Positions 1 through 13,009 of a stretch of DNA of 64,000 nt are shown piece by piece (within the stretch, counting starts at the first letter, position 1; each line of letters opens with the position of its first letter). The translations under genes were made by a program, and so were the position numbers. Location: NCBI RefSeq assembly GCF_020509005.1, contig NC_063015.1, positions 4,402,001 to 4,466,000 of the forward strand. The letters run 5' to 3'. Source of the DNA: Fulvia fulva. Lineage: Eukaryota > Ascomycota > Dothideomycetes > Mycosphaerellales > Mycosphaerellaceae. The notes beneath the pieces are model-generated. The model was not told the origin of the DNA and did no database searches. It was given only the letters and a program-made list of their open reading frames with translations.

Positions 1-201
1 CTCACCCTAGTGAAAGATGCACATGTTCATGACAAGTCGAAGCACATTGACATTGCCTATAACGCTGTTAGGAAACTTTAGTGGAGGAGGCTTATTGCTG
101 TTGAGTACACCCCAACCTCTGAGATGGTTGTAGACGGGTTTACAAAACCAAAGACTGGTCCACACTTCCAGAGGTTTGTAAGCCAGCTGAACCTGTCATA
201 A
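1..201 (+). pseudogene. Ty1/copia RNase H C-terminal tail (partial)
   Basis: Frame +1 encodes the last part of a copia polyprotein RNase H domain: KDAHVHDKSKHIDIAY, then VEYTPTSEMVVDGFTKP and a closing F..FVSQLNLS before TAA at 199-201. The KHIDI and T.EM.AD..TK motifs are the standard copia C-terminus. One in-frame TAG interrupts it, of the kind a TGG-to-TAG change gives. The rest of the element lies left of the window. CA and TG dinucleotides are still common, so this copy is only lightly mutated, unlike the relative at 5.6-9.7 kb. Confidence 0.85.
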
Positions 202-266
202 AAAGGTCCAAGTACTATTGACAGGAAGTGAGCAGACTGTAACCTCCCATACGAGATGAGTGGGAG

Positions 267-501
267 TGTTAAGATGTAGCATCTCAAAGGGAGTCAACAA
301 TCAGGAAGTGATCTGGTAGCCTGAGGCATCCACAATGACTCAGCTTGTAGGGAGATACCTTCTCTCCCCTTTAGCTTAGATAGACATCCAACACAATCAA
401 CATATTGGTTCCTGATATATTGCTACATGCTCGTGCTATTAGTCAGTTGAAGATTGATCTCTTACTCCACTCCGCTACTATCCACCCGTACCTGTTTAAC
501 A
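267..501 (+). repeat. 3' LTR of the copia element (235 bp)
   Basis: It starts TGTTAAGAT and ends TTTAACA, with TG..CA ends forming a short inverted repeat. It follows the RNase H stop by 65 bp. The same 235-bp LTR occurs reversed at 5327-5561; nearly every difference is CA to TA or TG to TA. RIP-type mutation becomes dense right at the end of this LTR. Confidence 0.85.
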
Positions 502-799
502 GAAGGCCGTATATACGGACTTTCTACTTGCTTTACCGTAGCTTTATCGGTTAGTAATAAAGCAGATACCGCGCTTAATCCCTAAGATTAATATACTTAA
601 CAAACTAGCTATTTCCGCTACTATCGACGATGACCTTATTTAGAAAATAGCAGAAATAAGTATTCGGACTTACTAACGAGGTCGCGCGGCGGAGATTAGA
701 TCCTTTAACCCTAGTAAAAATTAAAGGTCTATATAACTAGAGAGCCCTAATCGCGTACCTAAACTATAGGTTTACTTAATATAGCGCCCGTAGTTATAG

Positions 800-3700
800 A
801 ACCGCGAGTAGTCTAAAGCGCTTAATAGGTACTATTATAACTATAGCAGTACGGAATATTAGGCTAATAGGTGCCCCGCGATGCTATTCCTTATCTTATA
901 AGGGTATGTCTTTTTAGCGACGAATAACTAGTAGTACCTAGGAAAGAAGACCGATCTTAATCCCCCTAAGTTTAACTTCCGACGGGACTATAGTAAGCCT
1001 AAGCTCCTTTATATACTTCTATAGCTTAAGGAATACTATAGCCTAATTCTGTTTAATAAGGACATAGAAATCCCTACGCTTCAGAAATAATAGATAGGTC
1101 GAGATTATACTAGTGTCTTAAGCGTAAAGTTTCCTAACTACTCTAAACCTCTACCTAATAACCGACACCTTATAGAATACGGCCCTTAAGATACTAGATT
1201 CAGGTAGTAACCGACGGCCGCTAGTAGTTACTAGATCTAGTTTAAGGAAGAAGAAGAACCGGCTCTATAAGGGAGTAGGATTATAAACTATAACGAGGTT
1301 AAGGGTAAGGCCTACCTAAGCTAGAGTAATAAATCTCGAGGCAAAGCTCTAGTAGGAATTATAAAGAACCCGAATCCTCGAACTAGGTCTAGTATATAGG
1401 CATTAAGAGTACGAGCCGAGGCCGCTAAAGCTATACGATAAGAACTCGAAGAGGAGATCCGGTAGGAAGAACTCGGTTAGTAGGAGGTAGAGATAATTAG
1501 AGACGCCGGTTCTAGGGCTAGTAGAAGCTAGTTAACGGTAGCGTTAGGGGAGACTCTTAGAAGAAGGACACCTAAGCCTCGAGCTAAGTTAAGGCCTACG
1601 CCCTCGGAACAGCCGGTAGGGCCTATTAATACCCTATTAGTATAGCGTAAACGGCTATAGAATAGGAAGACGATAAGGATTAATAACTACGTCCGATAGT
1701 ACGGTACTAGATATAGACCCGTTACTAAGGAGGAGGGAGTGACCTATTAGATTGATTAAATCCTTTAGACTACGTTTCTAAACGTTAATACCCGGGACTA
1801 GTTTCGGTATAGTCGCTAGTTTAAGACTACCTTGTTTAGAAGAGTAGTAAATACCCCTAATCTATAGTCTAAGCTTACTACCGTCCGTAAGTTAGCTAGC
1901 TAAGAAGGGACTAAAGTCCGCACGAGTCATATCGCTACCTATAAAGACGAGGAAGAAGAGGCTAATAAAGAAGTCTTTCGGGATAATTGTTAAGCTCGCT
2001 TTATAGGTATGTTCTTAACAATATTATATAGTAAGGATGCTGTCCCTACCGCCGAGTTATACGAGAATATTAAAAAGATTGGTCTCTCTAGTATACTAGA
2101 CGATTTTGTAATAGTACCTAGCCCTTAGGTAGTTACCGAGCTTAGGACTAGTAAAGGTTAGACTCGAGCCCTACTTAACGAGGGATCTAAAGTCAACATT
2201 ATTAGCCCGAGGATAGTATATAAGTTTAGCTTACCTATTGTACCTAGCGCCTACTTGTCCTTTCGAGGAGCGGGTAATAGAGCGAAGTTTAAGGGGGTAA
2301 TTTTAAAGCTTAACACTTAGGTATTTAGTATATACTACTAGATCGATATGTTTGTCTCCGCTAATCTAGATTCGCCTACGATCCTTAGCCGCCCTTAGTA
2401 TAGGAAGGTACGACTAATAGGCCGTAACTACGGCAATAGATTATAGGAGGGAATAATTACTAGTAGGAAAGGTAAAAGTATAATGTTCACGGCTATTATA
2501 GGTACTAACAAGTACAAAACTCTTTAAGAACTTCTATAGTCCTCGAAAAATGCAAACGCGGGTTGATTTACGGTAGTTAACCCGCTATAAGCATCAGAAG
2601 TCCGGTTTTAAAACAAGTCCGCTTTTCGAGTCTAGTCGGGGAGACCTTAGTAAATATATTAGGGGCGGAGTGTTCTAATAATACGGCGTATCGACATCGA
2701 TAAGAAGGTATAACGAAGCTAAACCCTAAGCCTATAGACACGACTGTCTTCGACTACTTTAAAAACTACGGCGGCTCCGTATTATAACAAAGAGAAAATG
2801 TCCTCGACTTTAGCCCGTGTTCGAAGAAATTGCTAGAACTACTCGGGAACCGCTAATACTTAAGCGCTAAGGTAACTACTAACGCTCTAGGAGAGTAGGT
2901 CATTATAAATGTGTACTCCGTATAGGGCGACTAGTATACGGAGATCCTAAAACAGGGCCAGATTAATAGGTAGGCTTAGAAACGAGACGTAGGGTTATAT
3001 AGACCCGGTATTAGGATACCGTATATATTTACTATATATAAGCGAAAAGCTAATAAGAAAAGACCTATTAATACGAGCATTTACAAGAGGCCTTAGTCGA
3101 AAGTAGATAGTAATATAGATTAGAAGCGGAAGGCCCTTTACTAGGAATCTCTAATACTAGTAGGGTAAGGCCCGTTCGATAGGAGGTATCTTATTAAAAA
3201 GTTCTCTAGTATCGAGCGCGGCTCGAGGATTATACCTAAAAGGCTCGCTAGTATTAAGGTTAGTATCGCTCTCTCGGCTAAGGAAAGACAAATGTTTAAT
3301 AAAATGCTCTTTAACTAAGAAGGTGTCCTAGCGTAGGATTTTAGCTATATACGGTAGATTAGACATAATGTTATACCTCCTTAGAAGATCATAACGATTA
3401 CGTATAAACCGTAGTAGGCGCGGAACATTCGGTTATACCTAAGCTTACGAGCGATTATAGAATAGATAATCCGCGCTCGAATTAAGAACAGAATTCTTAA
3501 GTATAGTCAAGGTGCTTATACGAATACTTAGTTCTTAGTAGCGAAGAAGGTCGAGCTAAATAGCGAAGCTATACTATATAGGTTGATTAACTCCGCTATA
3601 CTCTTAAACGAGGTGACGATAAGGGATATAAATATTCCCCTAGATACGGACGGGTTCTCGGAAGACTTTACTAGGTATAGAGTAGCCTCTTTAGTAGACT

Positions 3701-4199
3701 TGTTTTCGGGGTACGACTAGATCACACTTAACGAAATTAGCCGAGACTTAACGGCCTTTATAACGCCTCTTAGGCTTATACGGTATATAACGTTACTATA
3801 GGGTACGACGAACTTAGTTACTTAGTTCGTACGGGTAGTAACTAAGGTGTTAATAGACTATATTTCTTATCGAGCAAAACTATTTCTTAACGATATCGGC
3901 GTAAAAGGTCCTACTAAGGACTATAGTAACGCTAAGGTAGAGCCTAGCCTTCGACTATAGGTCGTAGAATATATTATATCCCTTGATCTTGTTCTTACGG
4001 ACCTAGAGAGGGCCGGAGCGGCAGTCGTAGAGGAGAAGTCGTAGTGGCTTTATAAGACCCTAAAGATCGTAGGCTATATTACTAGCCCGAGCGGCCGCTA
4101 TCTAGATCCTAAGGTAGTAGCTAAGATCTTAGACTAGCTAACCCTAAAGTACGTAAAGGACGTTCGAGTTTATATTAGGATCTATATTTACTTCCGGAT
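800..4199 (+). pseudogene. Gypsy-type gag-pol remnant A, RIP-mutated
   Basis: Reading through TAG stops, the + strand encodes a gag-like charged region (about 1215-2060), a retropepsin (about 2160-2510; LLNEGSKVNIISPRI) and reverse transcriptase (about 3380-4190). RT blocks include SLVDLFSGYDQI, LFLNDIGVKGP and a VKDVRVYIRIYIYFRI stretch that normally precedes RNase H. The catalytic DD of RT now reads ND, which a TG-to-TA change explains. The sequence stops abruptly at 4199 where the next element's LTR begins. RNase H and integrase were not found on the far side, so the element is truncated or the rest is lost. The left boundary is unclear. Confidence 0.7.
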
Positions 4200-4383
4200 T
4201 ATAAAGGCGCGCGTACTATAGGGTCTAATCAAGATAGTTATTGTTCTACGAAGCTACGAAAGAGGAGCGCGAGGCGCGGCAATGTTATAAAGTAAAGCTA
4301 AGCCGCGCTAACCCGATACGGAAGGTCCGCGGTTTAGCCGGGCCGACGTAGCTATAGTAAGGGGTCGCGGGCTGCCCGTAATA
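4200..4383 (-). repeat. 3' LTR of element B (184 bp)
   Basis: It has the same length as its partner at 12582-12765 and is nearly identical through the central GTTATTGTTCTACGAAGCT and GCCGGGCCGACGTAGCTAT blocks. Most differences are C/T or G/A. Confidence 0.8.
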
Positions 4384-4401
4384 GTACCTCCCCTCCCAAA
4401 A
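4384..4401 (-). other. Polypurine tract of element B
   Basis: The minus strand reads TTTTGGGAGGGGAGGTAC directly against the LTR start. A purine run abutting the 3' LTR primes plus-strand DNA synthesis in LTR retrotransposons. It fixes the element's orientation. Confidence 0.7.
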
Positions 4402-5000
4402 CACGCCTTAGTCCTCTAAGCGTTATCTACCTTATAAGGCTACTTACCTATCGAGCTCTATAATCGCGCGAACGCCTAATTACCCTCTAGTGCCCTATCG
4501 TTATCCGATAACATCGCATTCGCTTTATTAAGACTATCCTCGACCGACTTTCTTCGAGAAATATGTTACCTAGTTAGCTAGCTTGCCCTAGACCTACGTC
4601 TGTCTTTAGCTAGTACTCGCGTATAATCCTTATAACTAAAGTTAGGTATTATTGTAGGCTCTATAGGCTCTACTCGAGTATCGAATATATATAGAGTAGA
4701 TTCTATTAGAGGTAAGGCTCGAGGCGACTTATTCGTAACGGTGTCTTTTAGAATAACCCTAATCATGTTAAGCCCGAGCACCTTAGTAGCTAGTAGAGAC
4801 TAGTTAGATAGAGCTACGAAGCCTATAGGCGTAGACAACTCTAGCCAGTTATAGTAAAAGTCTATAATAGCGGCGGCCGCGTGTTTAAGTATATCCTCTA
4901 TAGGTTACTAGGTCTTACTATCCTCCTAGTTCTAATATCTAGCCTATTTCACCTTATACTATATATCTACCTTACGCTTATACCCCTTCTTTACCTTGCC
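4384..5000 (-). pseudogene. Element B interior, 3' portion, protein of unknown class
   Basis: A minus-strand frame is open from about 4781 to 4578 and, allowing TAG as mutated CAG, extends up to about 5030. It contains AAAAIIDFYYNWLEL and LGLNMIRVILKDTV and ends in an Arg-rich tail. I do not recognise a family. Its place between gag and the polypurine tract suggests the end of the element's own protein. Confidence 0.4.
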
Positions 5001-5035
5001 CTATATACGCTAGTACACGGGCATTTACTTTAATA
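5001..5035 (+). repeat. 35-bp direct repeat, left copy
   Basis: It matches 10076-10110 except at two sites, both CA versus TA, so the two were probably identical before RIP. The pair brackets the copia-bearing insert in element B. It is far longer than a retrotransposon target duplication (5 bp). Confidence 0.65.
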
Positions 5036-5326
5036 TCCCCCTTACGTATTATTCTATTATATACTGTCTCGTATATAGTAACGCTAGTACTTTCGTCCGG
5101 CTATTAGTATAACGCAAGTTAGTCCCCCTACTTATTTACTCGTAGTCCCCCTACTTATCTACCTTTAATAGCGTTACGAGTATATAACACTATCGACCCC
5201 CCTTACTCGCTACGCTCTACGTAGGCACGAGACTAATAGCCTTTCTAAACTGTTCGAAGGCTCGCTTAGCTAGTAGCTTAGTAAGCCTATTAGCGACCTA
5301 CTCCTTAGTACTAATATATCGCATTT

Positions 5327-5561
5327 TATTAAATAGGTACGGGTAGAAAGTAGCGGAGTAGAGTAAGAGATTAATCTTCAACTAACTAATAGCACGAGTA
5401 TATAGCAATATATTAGGAACTAATGTGTTGATTATGTTAGATATCTATCTAAGCTAAAGGGGAGAGAAGGTATCTCCCTATAAGCTAAGTTATCGTAGAT
5501 ACCTTAGGCTACTAGATCACTTCCTAATTGTTGACTCCCTTTAAGATACTATATCTTAACA
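5327..5561 (-). repeat. 3' LTR of reversed copia element (235 bp)
   Basis: On the minus strand it starts TGTTAAGATATAGTATC and ends at TATTTAATA. It has the same length as the LTR at 267-501, and nearly all differences are CA/TG to TA. It lies immediately 3' of the RNase H remnant. Confidence 0.85.
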
Positions 5562-8500
5562 CATTTCGACTATACCGTCTTCAACTTTTTCGCGGATATA
5601 GTACTATTAAATATTAATATACTTGCTACGTCTATAGTAGACTAGATTCTTAGCTATTACGATAGTACTCTAGTTATTACCGTATATAACTATAGCTATA
5701 AGCTGTTCTTCACTAAGTTCCTTAAGTAGTGCGCGTAGCTATATAGCCTCTTTTATAGCCTAAGTCTAACCTATATACTCTACTTCGTAGGTAGATAGCG
5801 CTACCGTCGCTTATCGCTTACTAGACTAGCTTACGACTACTAATCCGATATTAAAAGCGTAACCCGCTATAGAGCGGCGTAAGTCTTTCTTACTAGCCTA
5901 ATCGGAGTCGGTATAACTAGCGAGGTGCGTAAAGTTACCGTATATTAGCTTATAGTTAATAGTACCGCGAAGGTAGCGAAAAAATCCCTTTAACTACCCT
6001 CTAATAGGTCTCGTCGGGGTTAGAGGAATAGCGACTAACTACTAATATAGCATATTCTATATTAGGCCTAGTACTAAGTATAGTATATATTAGTAAGCCT
6101 ACTGCTTACTAATACTATAGCTTAAACTTAGCTATAGCGACGTAGCCGCCTTCCGCCTTATAGAGTCTCGTATTGCTGTCTATTAGAGTATAGTTAGGCT
6201 TATAGTCCTATATACTATATTGCTTTAGTACTGACTCTAGGTAGGCACGCTAGCTAAGGTATAGACGTCTATTAGTACGGTCGCGACGGATAGTTATACC
6301 GAGATAATAGTAATAAGGGCCTAGGTCGGTCATTTAAAACCTCTAGCTAAGAGCTGTCTTAAGTTATAAGATCTCGTACTTATTAGGCCCTATAATAAGC
6401 AGGTCGTCTATATATACGGCTACGAAGGTATAATCCTTCGCGAATATACTATAGTCGCTATCTAGAGTAGTAAACCCCTATGATTTAAGAAGCGTAGCAA
6501 GTGTAAGATACTAGATACGTAGTGACTACTTAAGGCTATATAGTACCTTGTTAAGCTAGTACACTATGTCTTCGCCTTCCTTATAACTAGTAGGTTGTTC
6601 GACGTAGATATCGGCATCCGCTTCTCTATATAGAAAGGCTATCTTGACATCTATCTATTCGATCTCCTAGTCGTACGCGTATACTATAGTAAAGATAAGT
6701 TTGTAGGTTATTAGCTTTACTACTAACGCGAAGGTGTTATAGTAGTTACTTCCGGCGACCTATTCGAAGCCGCGGACTACCTATCTAGCCTTATACCTCT
6801 ATATCTTACTATTCGTATCTCTCTTAAGCTTATAGACCTACTTACCGCGTAGTATTTGCTTACCCTTAATCTAATCACGTCTACGAAGGACCTATATACG
6901 GTTCTCTTTTAGTAAACGGACCTTATCGTCTTCCGCGAGTTACTATTCGGTCTAGTGACCTAACTGCTATGCCTAGAGCCTTGTCTATAGGTCGAAAGCG
7001 TTAGTTACTACCGCTAGTATAAGGACGTAGAAGAGTAGTAAATACTAGTCGTTCCTTAGTATACGCTTTCGCTTTCCTATTACGATATTAGTCTTATCTA
7101 GGCGTAATCGGCGGTCGTACGGATATAATGCCTCTTCCGCCGGAATAGGCTACTATTTATAGCTCGGCCCGGCCTATAGTAGTAGTCGCTCTAGCGACGG
7201 TAAGCGCTCTAGTAGCGGCGATTGTTCTAGTATCTTAAGATAACTAGGTACGGAGGGTAGCGAGCTATCGTCGTTACTCTCGTCGTACTACTAATAGACC
7301 CGGTAAATAGTAATCTTAGTTAGCTATTTAGGCACTAGTTCTATAGTGATAGTCTATAGTACTAGCGCCTTACTTTTAGTATAGGCCCGTATCTTATCTA
7401 CTATAACGTTATCGCGCTATTCGGCCTTACTATCGGCTTTAGCGACTCGATATCAGCTATTGCCTTTAAAGCCGAGTATTAAGCCGTTATATATCCGCTC
7501 CTTACTTAGAGCCGCTTTAGGCCTCTTCCGGCTAGGCTATATTATATACGCCTTACTTCTAATCTTACGGGTATTACTAAGGTTCGGCTTCTCGCCGTAC
7601 CGTACTTCGAACGGCGTATACCCTAGTCGTATACTTAGTAAGCGGTTGCGAATATAGGTAATGCTATACTATAGTACCTCCGACTACTAGCGCGGGTCGA
7701 GCTAGTGCTCTATCTCCGCTATTATTAGTGTTAGAGTTAGCTTATAACGCTATACTCCTTAAAGCCTCTTAACGGTACTATTTTGCTAGTATTGCTCGGT
7801 GCCTATATATTCGTATTCGATGCCCTTGTTATACGGAAAAGCGAACAGCTTATACGACGAGTTCTCCCCTACCCTATCGAGGTGAAAGATACGGAAGGGA
7901 CGTTCTAGCGTTTCGCGGTTTAGTACGATATGTCGTATATAGTAGAGGAGCTCGTCTTTTATACGCGTAGGGATATTATCTACCTATTACGTAGTATCGT
8001 TAAGAACTAATAGCTAGTACCTATACCTACCGAAGCTAGGCTCGAATAGACTAGCAATATCGATATAGGTAAGGTTATTTATATAGGTTCCCTTATATAG
8101 GTAACTACTATATAGCCGTTCCTTTATACGCCCTAGAGTATATATACGGCAGATATAGTTTCTATCCCTTATTCGCTATATACCGGTAGACATAGTTATA
8201 AGCTTCTTAATATTGTCGTCTAATAGGTACGTAAGCCGCTTATACTAGAGCTTTAGCTTTAGGTCGACCGTATATACGGTATATAGCTATAGGAGTTATA
8301 TATCGAGCACGAGCAGTCTATCTATCTAGGATGTACTGAATTGGTGTTCCCCCTACTAGAAGGTAAGTCTATCTTTAGCTTGTACAATGTCGCGGATATA
8401 TAGCTAGAATTAGCTTATTACGATTAGGTTCACCCTAACCGTAGGCGAGTAGTAGACTTCTAGTATTTAAAGGCGACGCTTACTAGTTATTATCTTATAT

Positions 8501-9690
8501 AGCAACTTAATAGTACCCTTACTAACCGGCGTGACTAACCCCCCTACCCCCTAAGATACTAGGGTAGACGCTAGTTCTTAGTAGATCTCTTAGATAAAGA
8601 GGTCCTTTCTACCGATAAGGCTACCGTTAGTACTACTATCCTAGATAAAGACATCGTATAGATTACGGTTATAGTAGATAGCTATAGCCTCTTAGCCGTT
8701 CTATTAGAAGTAGGTCTAATGTCCGCTACCCTAGATAAATATACGGTGTTGCTCCCCTTATATAGGTGTTAGTAGGCCGATTACTAATATACTATCGCTA
8801 TTATTATCGTCGATACGGCGCCGCTTATTATCCTATCGCTACTGCTATTGTTTCTCGGCCTAGCCTACTAGCGTAAGCGAGGGGTTCTTCTTCTAGTACT
8901 CCCCTTTATAGTGCTTACGGGAGTATATATATTTAGGGTAATCGAGGCGCCTCTCGCGGCGGCGCTAGGTACGGCTATCGTTATTATTATTATAGTAGAA
9001 GGCGGCATTCTACTATATACTTAGCTAGAAGTTAGCTACTACCGCTATTATATTGTTTAGTATCGCTTATAGTCTATTCGGCTCGCCTAGGAAGTAGGAG
9101 TGACTACTAACGTAGCTAATAATAAATTAGTTATATTCGTCGGATAGGACTCGTAGGAACTAGTAGACTAGAAGGATGTCTAGTATAGTTACTAGTATAT
9201 CGATGTCCTTTAGTTCTACTAACAGTGTCTTGATTACGTCACCGAGTGCTATAATGTCGCTATTTAAGGACGCGAGGTAAGTCGTAAGTAGCTTCTTAAG
9301 TACTTACCGAGCCTAGTTCATTTTATCCTTCTTAAACTATACCTTAAGGTCGTCGAGGGCCTGTCGTACTGACTTGTTCGCTTCTCGTACCTTAAGAACA
9401 ATCTTATAGGCCGTAGTACTATATCTATTAAGGACCTCGGCGTAGGCCTAGAAGCGCTTCTTATCCTATAGCTCTACCCGCTTAATATATATAGCGTCGG
9501 TTTCGCCTATATCTATATATTATAGCGGCTTAGCCTAATATATATATGTCTATGACTATATAATCTAATCCCTTGTATATATATCTGTTATATAAGTGCC
9601 GTAGCACTATAGACCTGTTTTACTAAGGGAGATATATAGGCCGTAAAGGTCGGATATCGGTTCTTTTGCCGTTACCTCCTTATTTAGCGA
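5562..9690 (-). pseudogene. Ty1/copia gag-pol remnant, RIP-mutated
   Basis: Reading 9690 to 5562 on the minus strand through TAG stops gives the copia order. There is a UBN2-like gag (LRVLSDEYNQF, about 9130), a zinc knuckle (about 8900-8940), a GAG-pre-integrase zinc region (about 8240), integrase (about 8200-7450), reverse transcriptase (about 6900-6250) with the intact catalytic YIDDLLI (about 6390-6410), and RNase H (about 6000-5650) with ATVALSTYEVEYI. Integrase before RT marks Ty1/copia rather than gypsy. The 3' LTR is present; no 5' LTR was found between 9690 and 10075, so the 5' end is missing or has been replaced. Confidence 0.85.
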
Positions 9691-10075
9691 TAGCTATAAC
9701 GACGCCGCTTGTTTATAGGCGCGTCGGCCTTAGTAGGTAGTGTAACTAGTATTGCTAATCGTGTGTATATATATATAGGGCTCGTCGTATAGCCGTAGCC
9801 TACGGTTGTATCGCTCGAAGGGTCTAGTAAAAATTCTGATTTCCGGCCTTAGCCTATATACGATAGCGATAGTAACGTTACGGCGGCGACGATAGCACCT
9901 CTAAAGGTCGTTTATAGTACTATAGCACGTATTAGCAGTGTCTAGTACATCTATAGGTGTCGGATAACGCCCCTCGGGCTTATAACCTATTAGGTATAGA
10001 TTAATAGTTAATATTATTATAGGTCGCTAGGTGTCTAATAGTAGAGATATAACCCTAGTCTATAGCTATACGTAA

Positions 10076-10110
10076 CTATATACGCTAGTATACGGGCATT
10101 CACTTTAATA
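10076..10110 (+). repeat. 35-bp direct repeat, right copy
   Basis: Partner of 5001-5035. To its right the gag of element B resumes; to its left lies unassigned sequence upstream of copia gag. Confidence 0.65.
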
Positions 10111-12581
10111 GTAGAAGTAGAATCTATAAGGCCTCGAGCCTTTCTATATTTTATTATTACGGGTAACACTATATAAGGGTGTATAGCTAGCTATTGTTTA
10201 TCTAGTACGTATACCGATATCTTAAGCTCCTTACTATAGTCTATTACCGTCTCTTATATTCCGTGTCTCTTAATCTTATACTCTTTCTATCCTAGGAAGT
10301 TCGGGTGACCGCTATCTACTACGCTTAGGCAGCGGTCGTACTATTTCCCTACTACGGATCGGCGGCTAGGGAACTGAGGTTCGCGTTCGGATTCGGCGTA
10401 GTATTGCGTAGACGCGGTAGGCGATAGTCGCTATCGTACCTATATATTAGGTATTTAGGGTTAGTCGATACGTAAGAACCTATACGATAGCGGTAGTACT
10501 TACCCTACTTCTTAAGGTCTTCGCGCTACTTACGGTTAAGCGTAGGTAGGTTCTATAGATATGTCGGCAGATCCTCCTTCTTCTTAGTACTAGCGTACTA
10601 TAGTAGGCGCTATACTAAGGTACCTACTATACCGGTAGCGGTACTAGTAACTACGTTACCGTTGTTCTAGTTATTCTAGCCGCTATTACCGTTCGAGTTA
10701 CTATTACTACGGGGGCGCTCCTTCTACGGGTATAGTCGATCTATCTCGTAGAAGCTCTCGTCTAGTACGGTATACTCCTCGATAACGTCTTATATACTAT
10801 CTAGGCGGCGGTCGACTTCGCGGTTACCGAAGGTCTTAATAGAGTACTTACGGTTTAGTCGGTTACGGAATAGTATAAGCTCGGTCTTATCGGTCTATAA
10901 TATCTAGGCGCGTAACTTCGAGTAGCGGGTATAGAAGGCTATAAAGGTTTCGCCTTATTCTTACTTATAGGTGGTAATATTAACTATAGCCTTAGTTCCT
11001 TTATTACGTATACTATATTAGCGTATTATCTAATCTAATAACTCTTCTCTAGTCTTAAACTCGTTAAAGGACTACTGTCTAGGTATAGGGTTCCTCGGCT
11101 TAATACTTCGCTAAGGATTACCTTACGTCTACCTATATACGAAGCGTAGACTATCTACTATAGTACGGAAGGTTACTATAGTTAGCTTTAGGAGAACACT
11201 ACTATACTAGCTATCGAAATTAGGGTCATTATCGTTCTTAAAGTACTTAGGGTTAGGCACACCCTTACCGATCTCTATACCGCGAGTAAGAGTACGGTTA
11301 ATAGTAAAGAGACGTTCTAGAAGGTCAACTAGTAGTGTCTAGGTACGGGTGTTACGTATTCTCGAGTTACGACTATTATTAGGTCCTAGTCGCGGACGGT
11401 CGTTATTACGTCCTCGGCTATTATTACTACGGTCATCGTCGTCTCTACCGTTATTACTACTACCGCTACCGCCACCTCTACTAGTAGCTTTGCGATACTT
11501 ACGTATTAGCTACTCGAGTAAGGTCTCGCGTAGGCGGGAACGAGAGGGTCGGCGGCCTAAGCGGCCCCTACCTCCGTTCTATATAGTATCTCCTACCTTA
11601 AGCCGAGCCTTTAGGTCATCGACTTCTTATTATAGGGCCTAGTTCTTCACCTTAGCATCTTATGCCTTCTTCTTCTCCTTCTCGTAGATCTCGCTAAACT
11701 ACTTATATAGGTTATTAGCTTCCTTATATTTCTTCTCTATCTCTTATAACTTAGCTAGGTCGTAATCCTTCTTGCTCTTAAGATCTGCTGCTATTTTCTA
11801 TATAACAAGCTCTTCACTTCGTAGTATCTTATAGATGCGGTCGTATTCGGTATATAGCGTAGTGTACTAGGTGTTCTAGAGGTCGTTAGCTCGCTCTATT
11901 ATATCGAGTTGTCTGCCCTTAGTAATCGCCGTGTTAACTACTTGTAGCACGAAGTCGTAGGTAGTCTTCGGGTGTTAGGATATAAGGGTCGTAAGGTTGT
12001 CTAGGGTAACATTCTAGTATTGAGATACGAGAATATATTCTGCCTCGTCGAGTAATAGATACACCTCGTCTAGGTCGCCGCCTAGGTTCTCTTCGAGCTT
12101 GAACTCGAACAGTTCTATAAAGTCAATCTTACTACCTTCTTCTCGCTCGAAGGCCTTCTAGTAAGCTTTATTAATCTCTTATTATAGCGCGACACCGGTG
12201 TCTACTATAACCCGCCGGTTGTCGTCCTATGTCTAACTCTAAGGGAAAGAGGAGAGGTCGGGGAAAAGAGATATACGCTACTTACTTTTGCCCTTAGGCT
12301 TAGGTAGCGGTAGTATGCCGCCGTTTGCTATTTATAAAGTTATATTATCTAGGTTCGGGGGAGGCGTAACGGTGCCTATATCCTAACTGTCTACGAGCGC
12401 GCGACTACCTACTAATAATGTCGCTACGTTACGTTCTCTAGGTATCTACGCGCTATACGCCTTACCGTATTCTATGTTCTAATGCGACTCTACGCGTTCT
12501 CGAGTTCTACGGTTCTGTCTGTTCCTATTGTTACGCGTCCCTTACCTAGATCCGCGATCTAGGTAGGGTAGTAGAACAAAC
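10111..12581 (-). pseudogene. Gag remnant of element B, RIP-mutated
   Basis: On the minus strand the frame holds a retrotransposon gag capsid signature at about 10990-10750: FYTRYSKLRA, then TELILFRNRLNRKYS and VDRRLDSI, followed by an Asn/Ser-rich stretch. It lies 3' of the 5' LTR as gag should. In-frame stops are TAG or TAA where CAG, TGG or CAA would be expected. A + strand frame at 11349-11642 is an antisense shadow. No protease was recognised. Confidence 0.65.
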
Positions 12582-12765
12582 TATAAGGGCGCGCGTATTA
12601 TAGGGTCCGAACGAGATAGTTATTGTTCTACGAAGCTACGAAAGAGGAGAGCGAGGCGCGGCGAAGTTATAAAGTAAAGCTAAGCCGCGCTAACCCGATA
12701 CGGAAGGTCTACGGTTCAGCCGGGCCGACGTAGCTATAGTAGGGGGTCGCGGGCTACCCGTAATA
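12582..12765 (-). repeat. 5' LTR of element B (184 bp)
   Basis: Direct repeat of 4200-4383, same length and same termini. Confidence 0.8.
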
Positions 12766-13009
12766 GCTAGCTCTAATACTAGTAAACGACTCGAAGCTTA
12801 ATAAAGATATAACTAAAACTTATAATCTTGTTTATAACCTTGCTCGTAACGTTATACTTACTTTGCTTAATACTAAGAACCTTGACCTTAGGTACCTTAA
12901 TACCTTAAGATTTCGACTTCGAGTCGACCTTAACCTTGATTTTACTAAAATGTACTAATAATACTACCGGGTATATACTTAAAACCCCCCCTTATTAACT
13001 ACTAATATA
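12766..13009. other. RIP-mutated spacer, nothing recognised
   Basis: One + frame is open for about 60 codons from 12770 but matches nothing I know. It contains a C7 run near 12987. It could be leftover of an older element. Confidence 0.3.

Larger units (their letters stand above)
4200..12765 (-). mobile_element. LTR element B (gag, no own pol seen), with nested copia remnant
   Basis: Direct repeats of 184 bp at 4200-4383 and 12582-12765 bound this element; both start TATAA(A/G)GGCGCGCG and end CCCGTAATA, which read TGT..ACA before RIP. A purine run on the minus strand next to the left copy makes that the 3' LTR, so the element runs right to left. After removing the copia remnant in the middle only about 3.1 kb of interior remains, with a gag-like region and no RT, RNase H or integrase of its own recognised. 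No matching target duplication was found at the outer ends. Confidence 0.7.

Noticed and set aside
11349..11642. 97-codon Leu/Arg-rich + strand frame
   Set aside because: Antisense to the RIP-mutated gag of element B; its composition follows the mutation bias.
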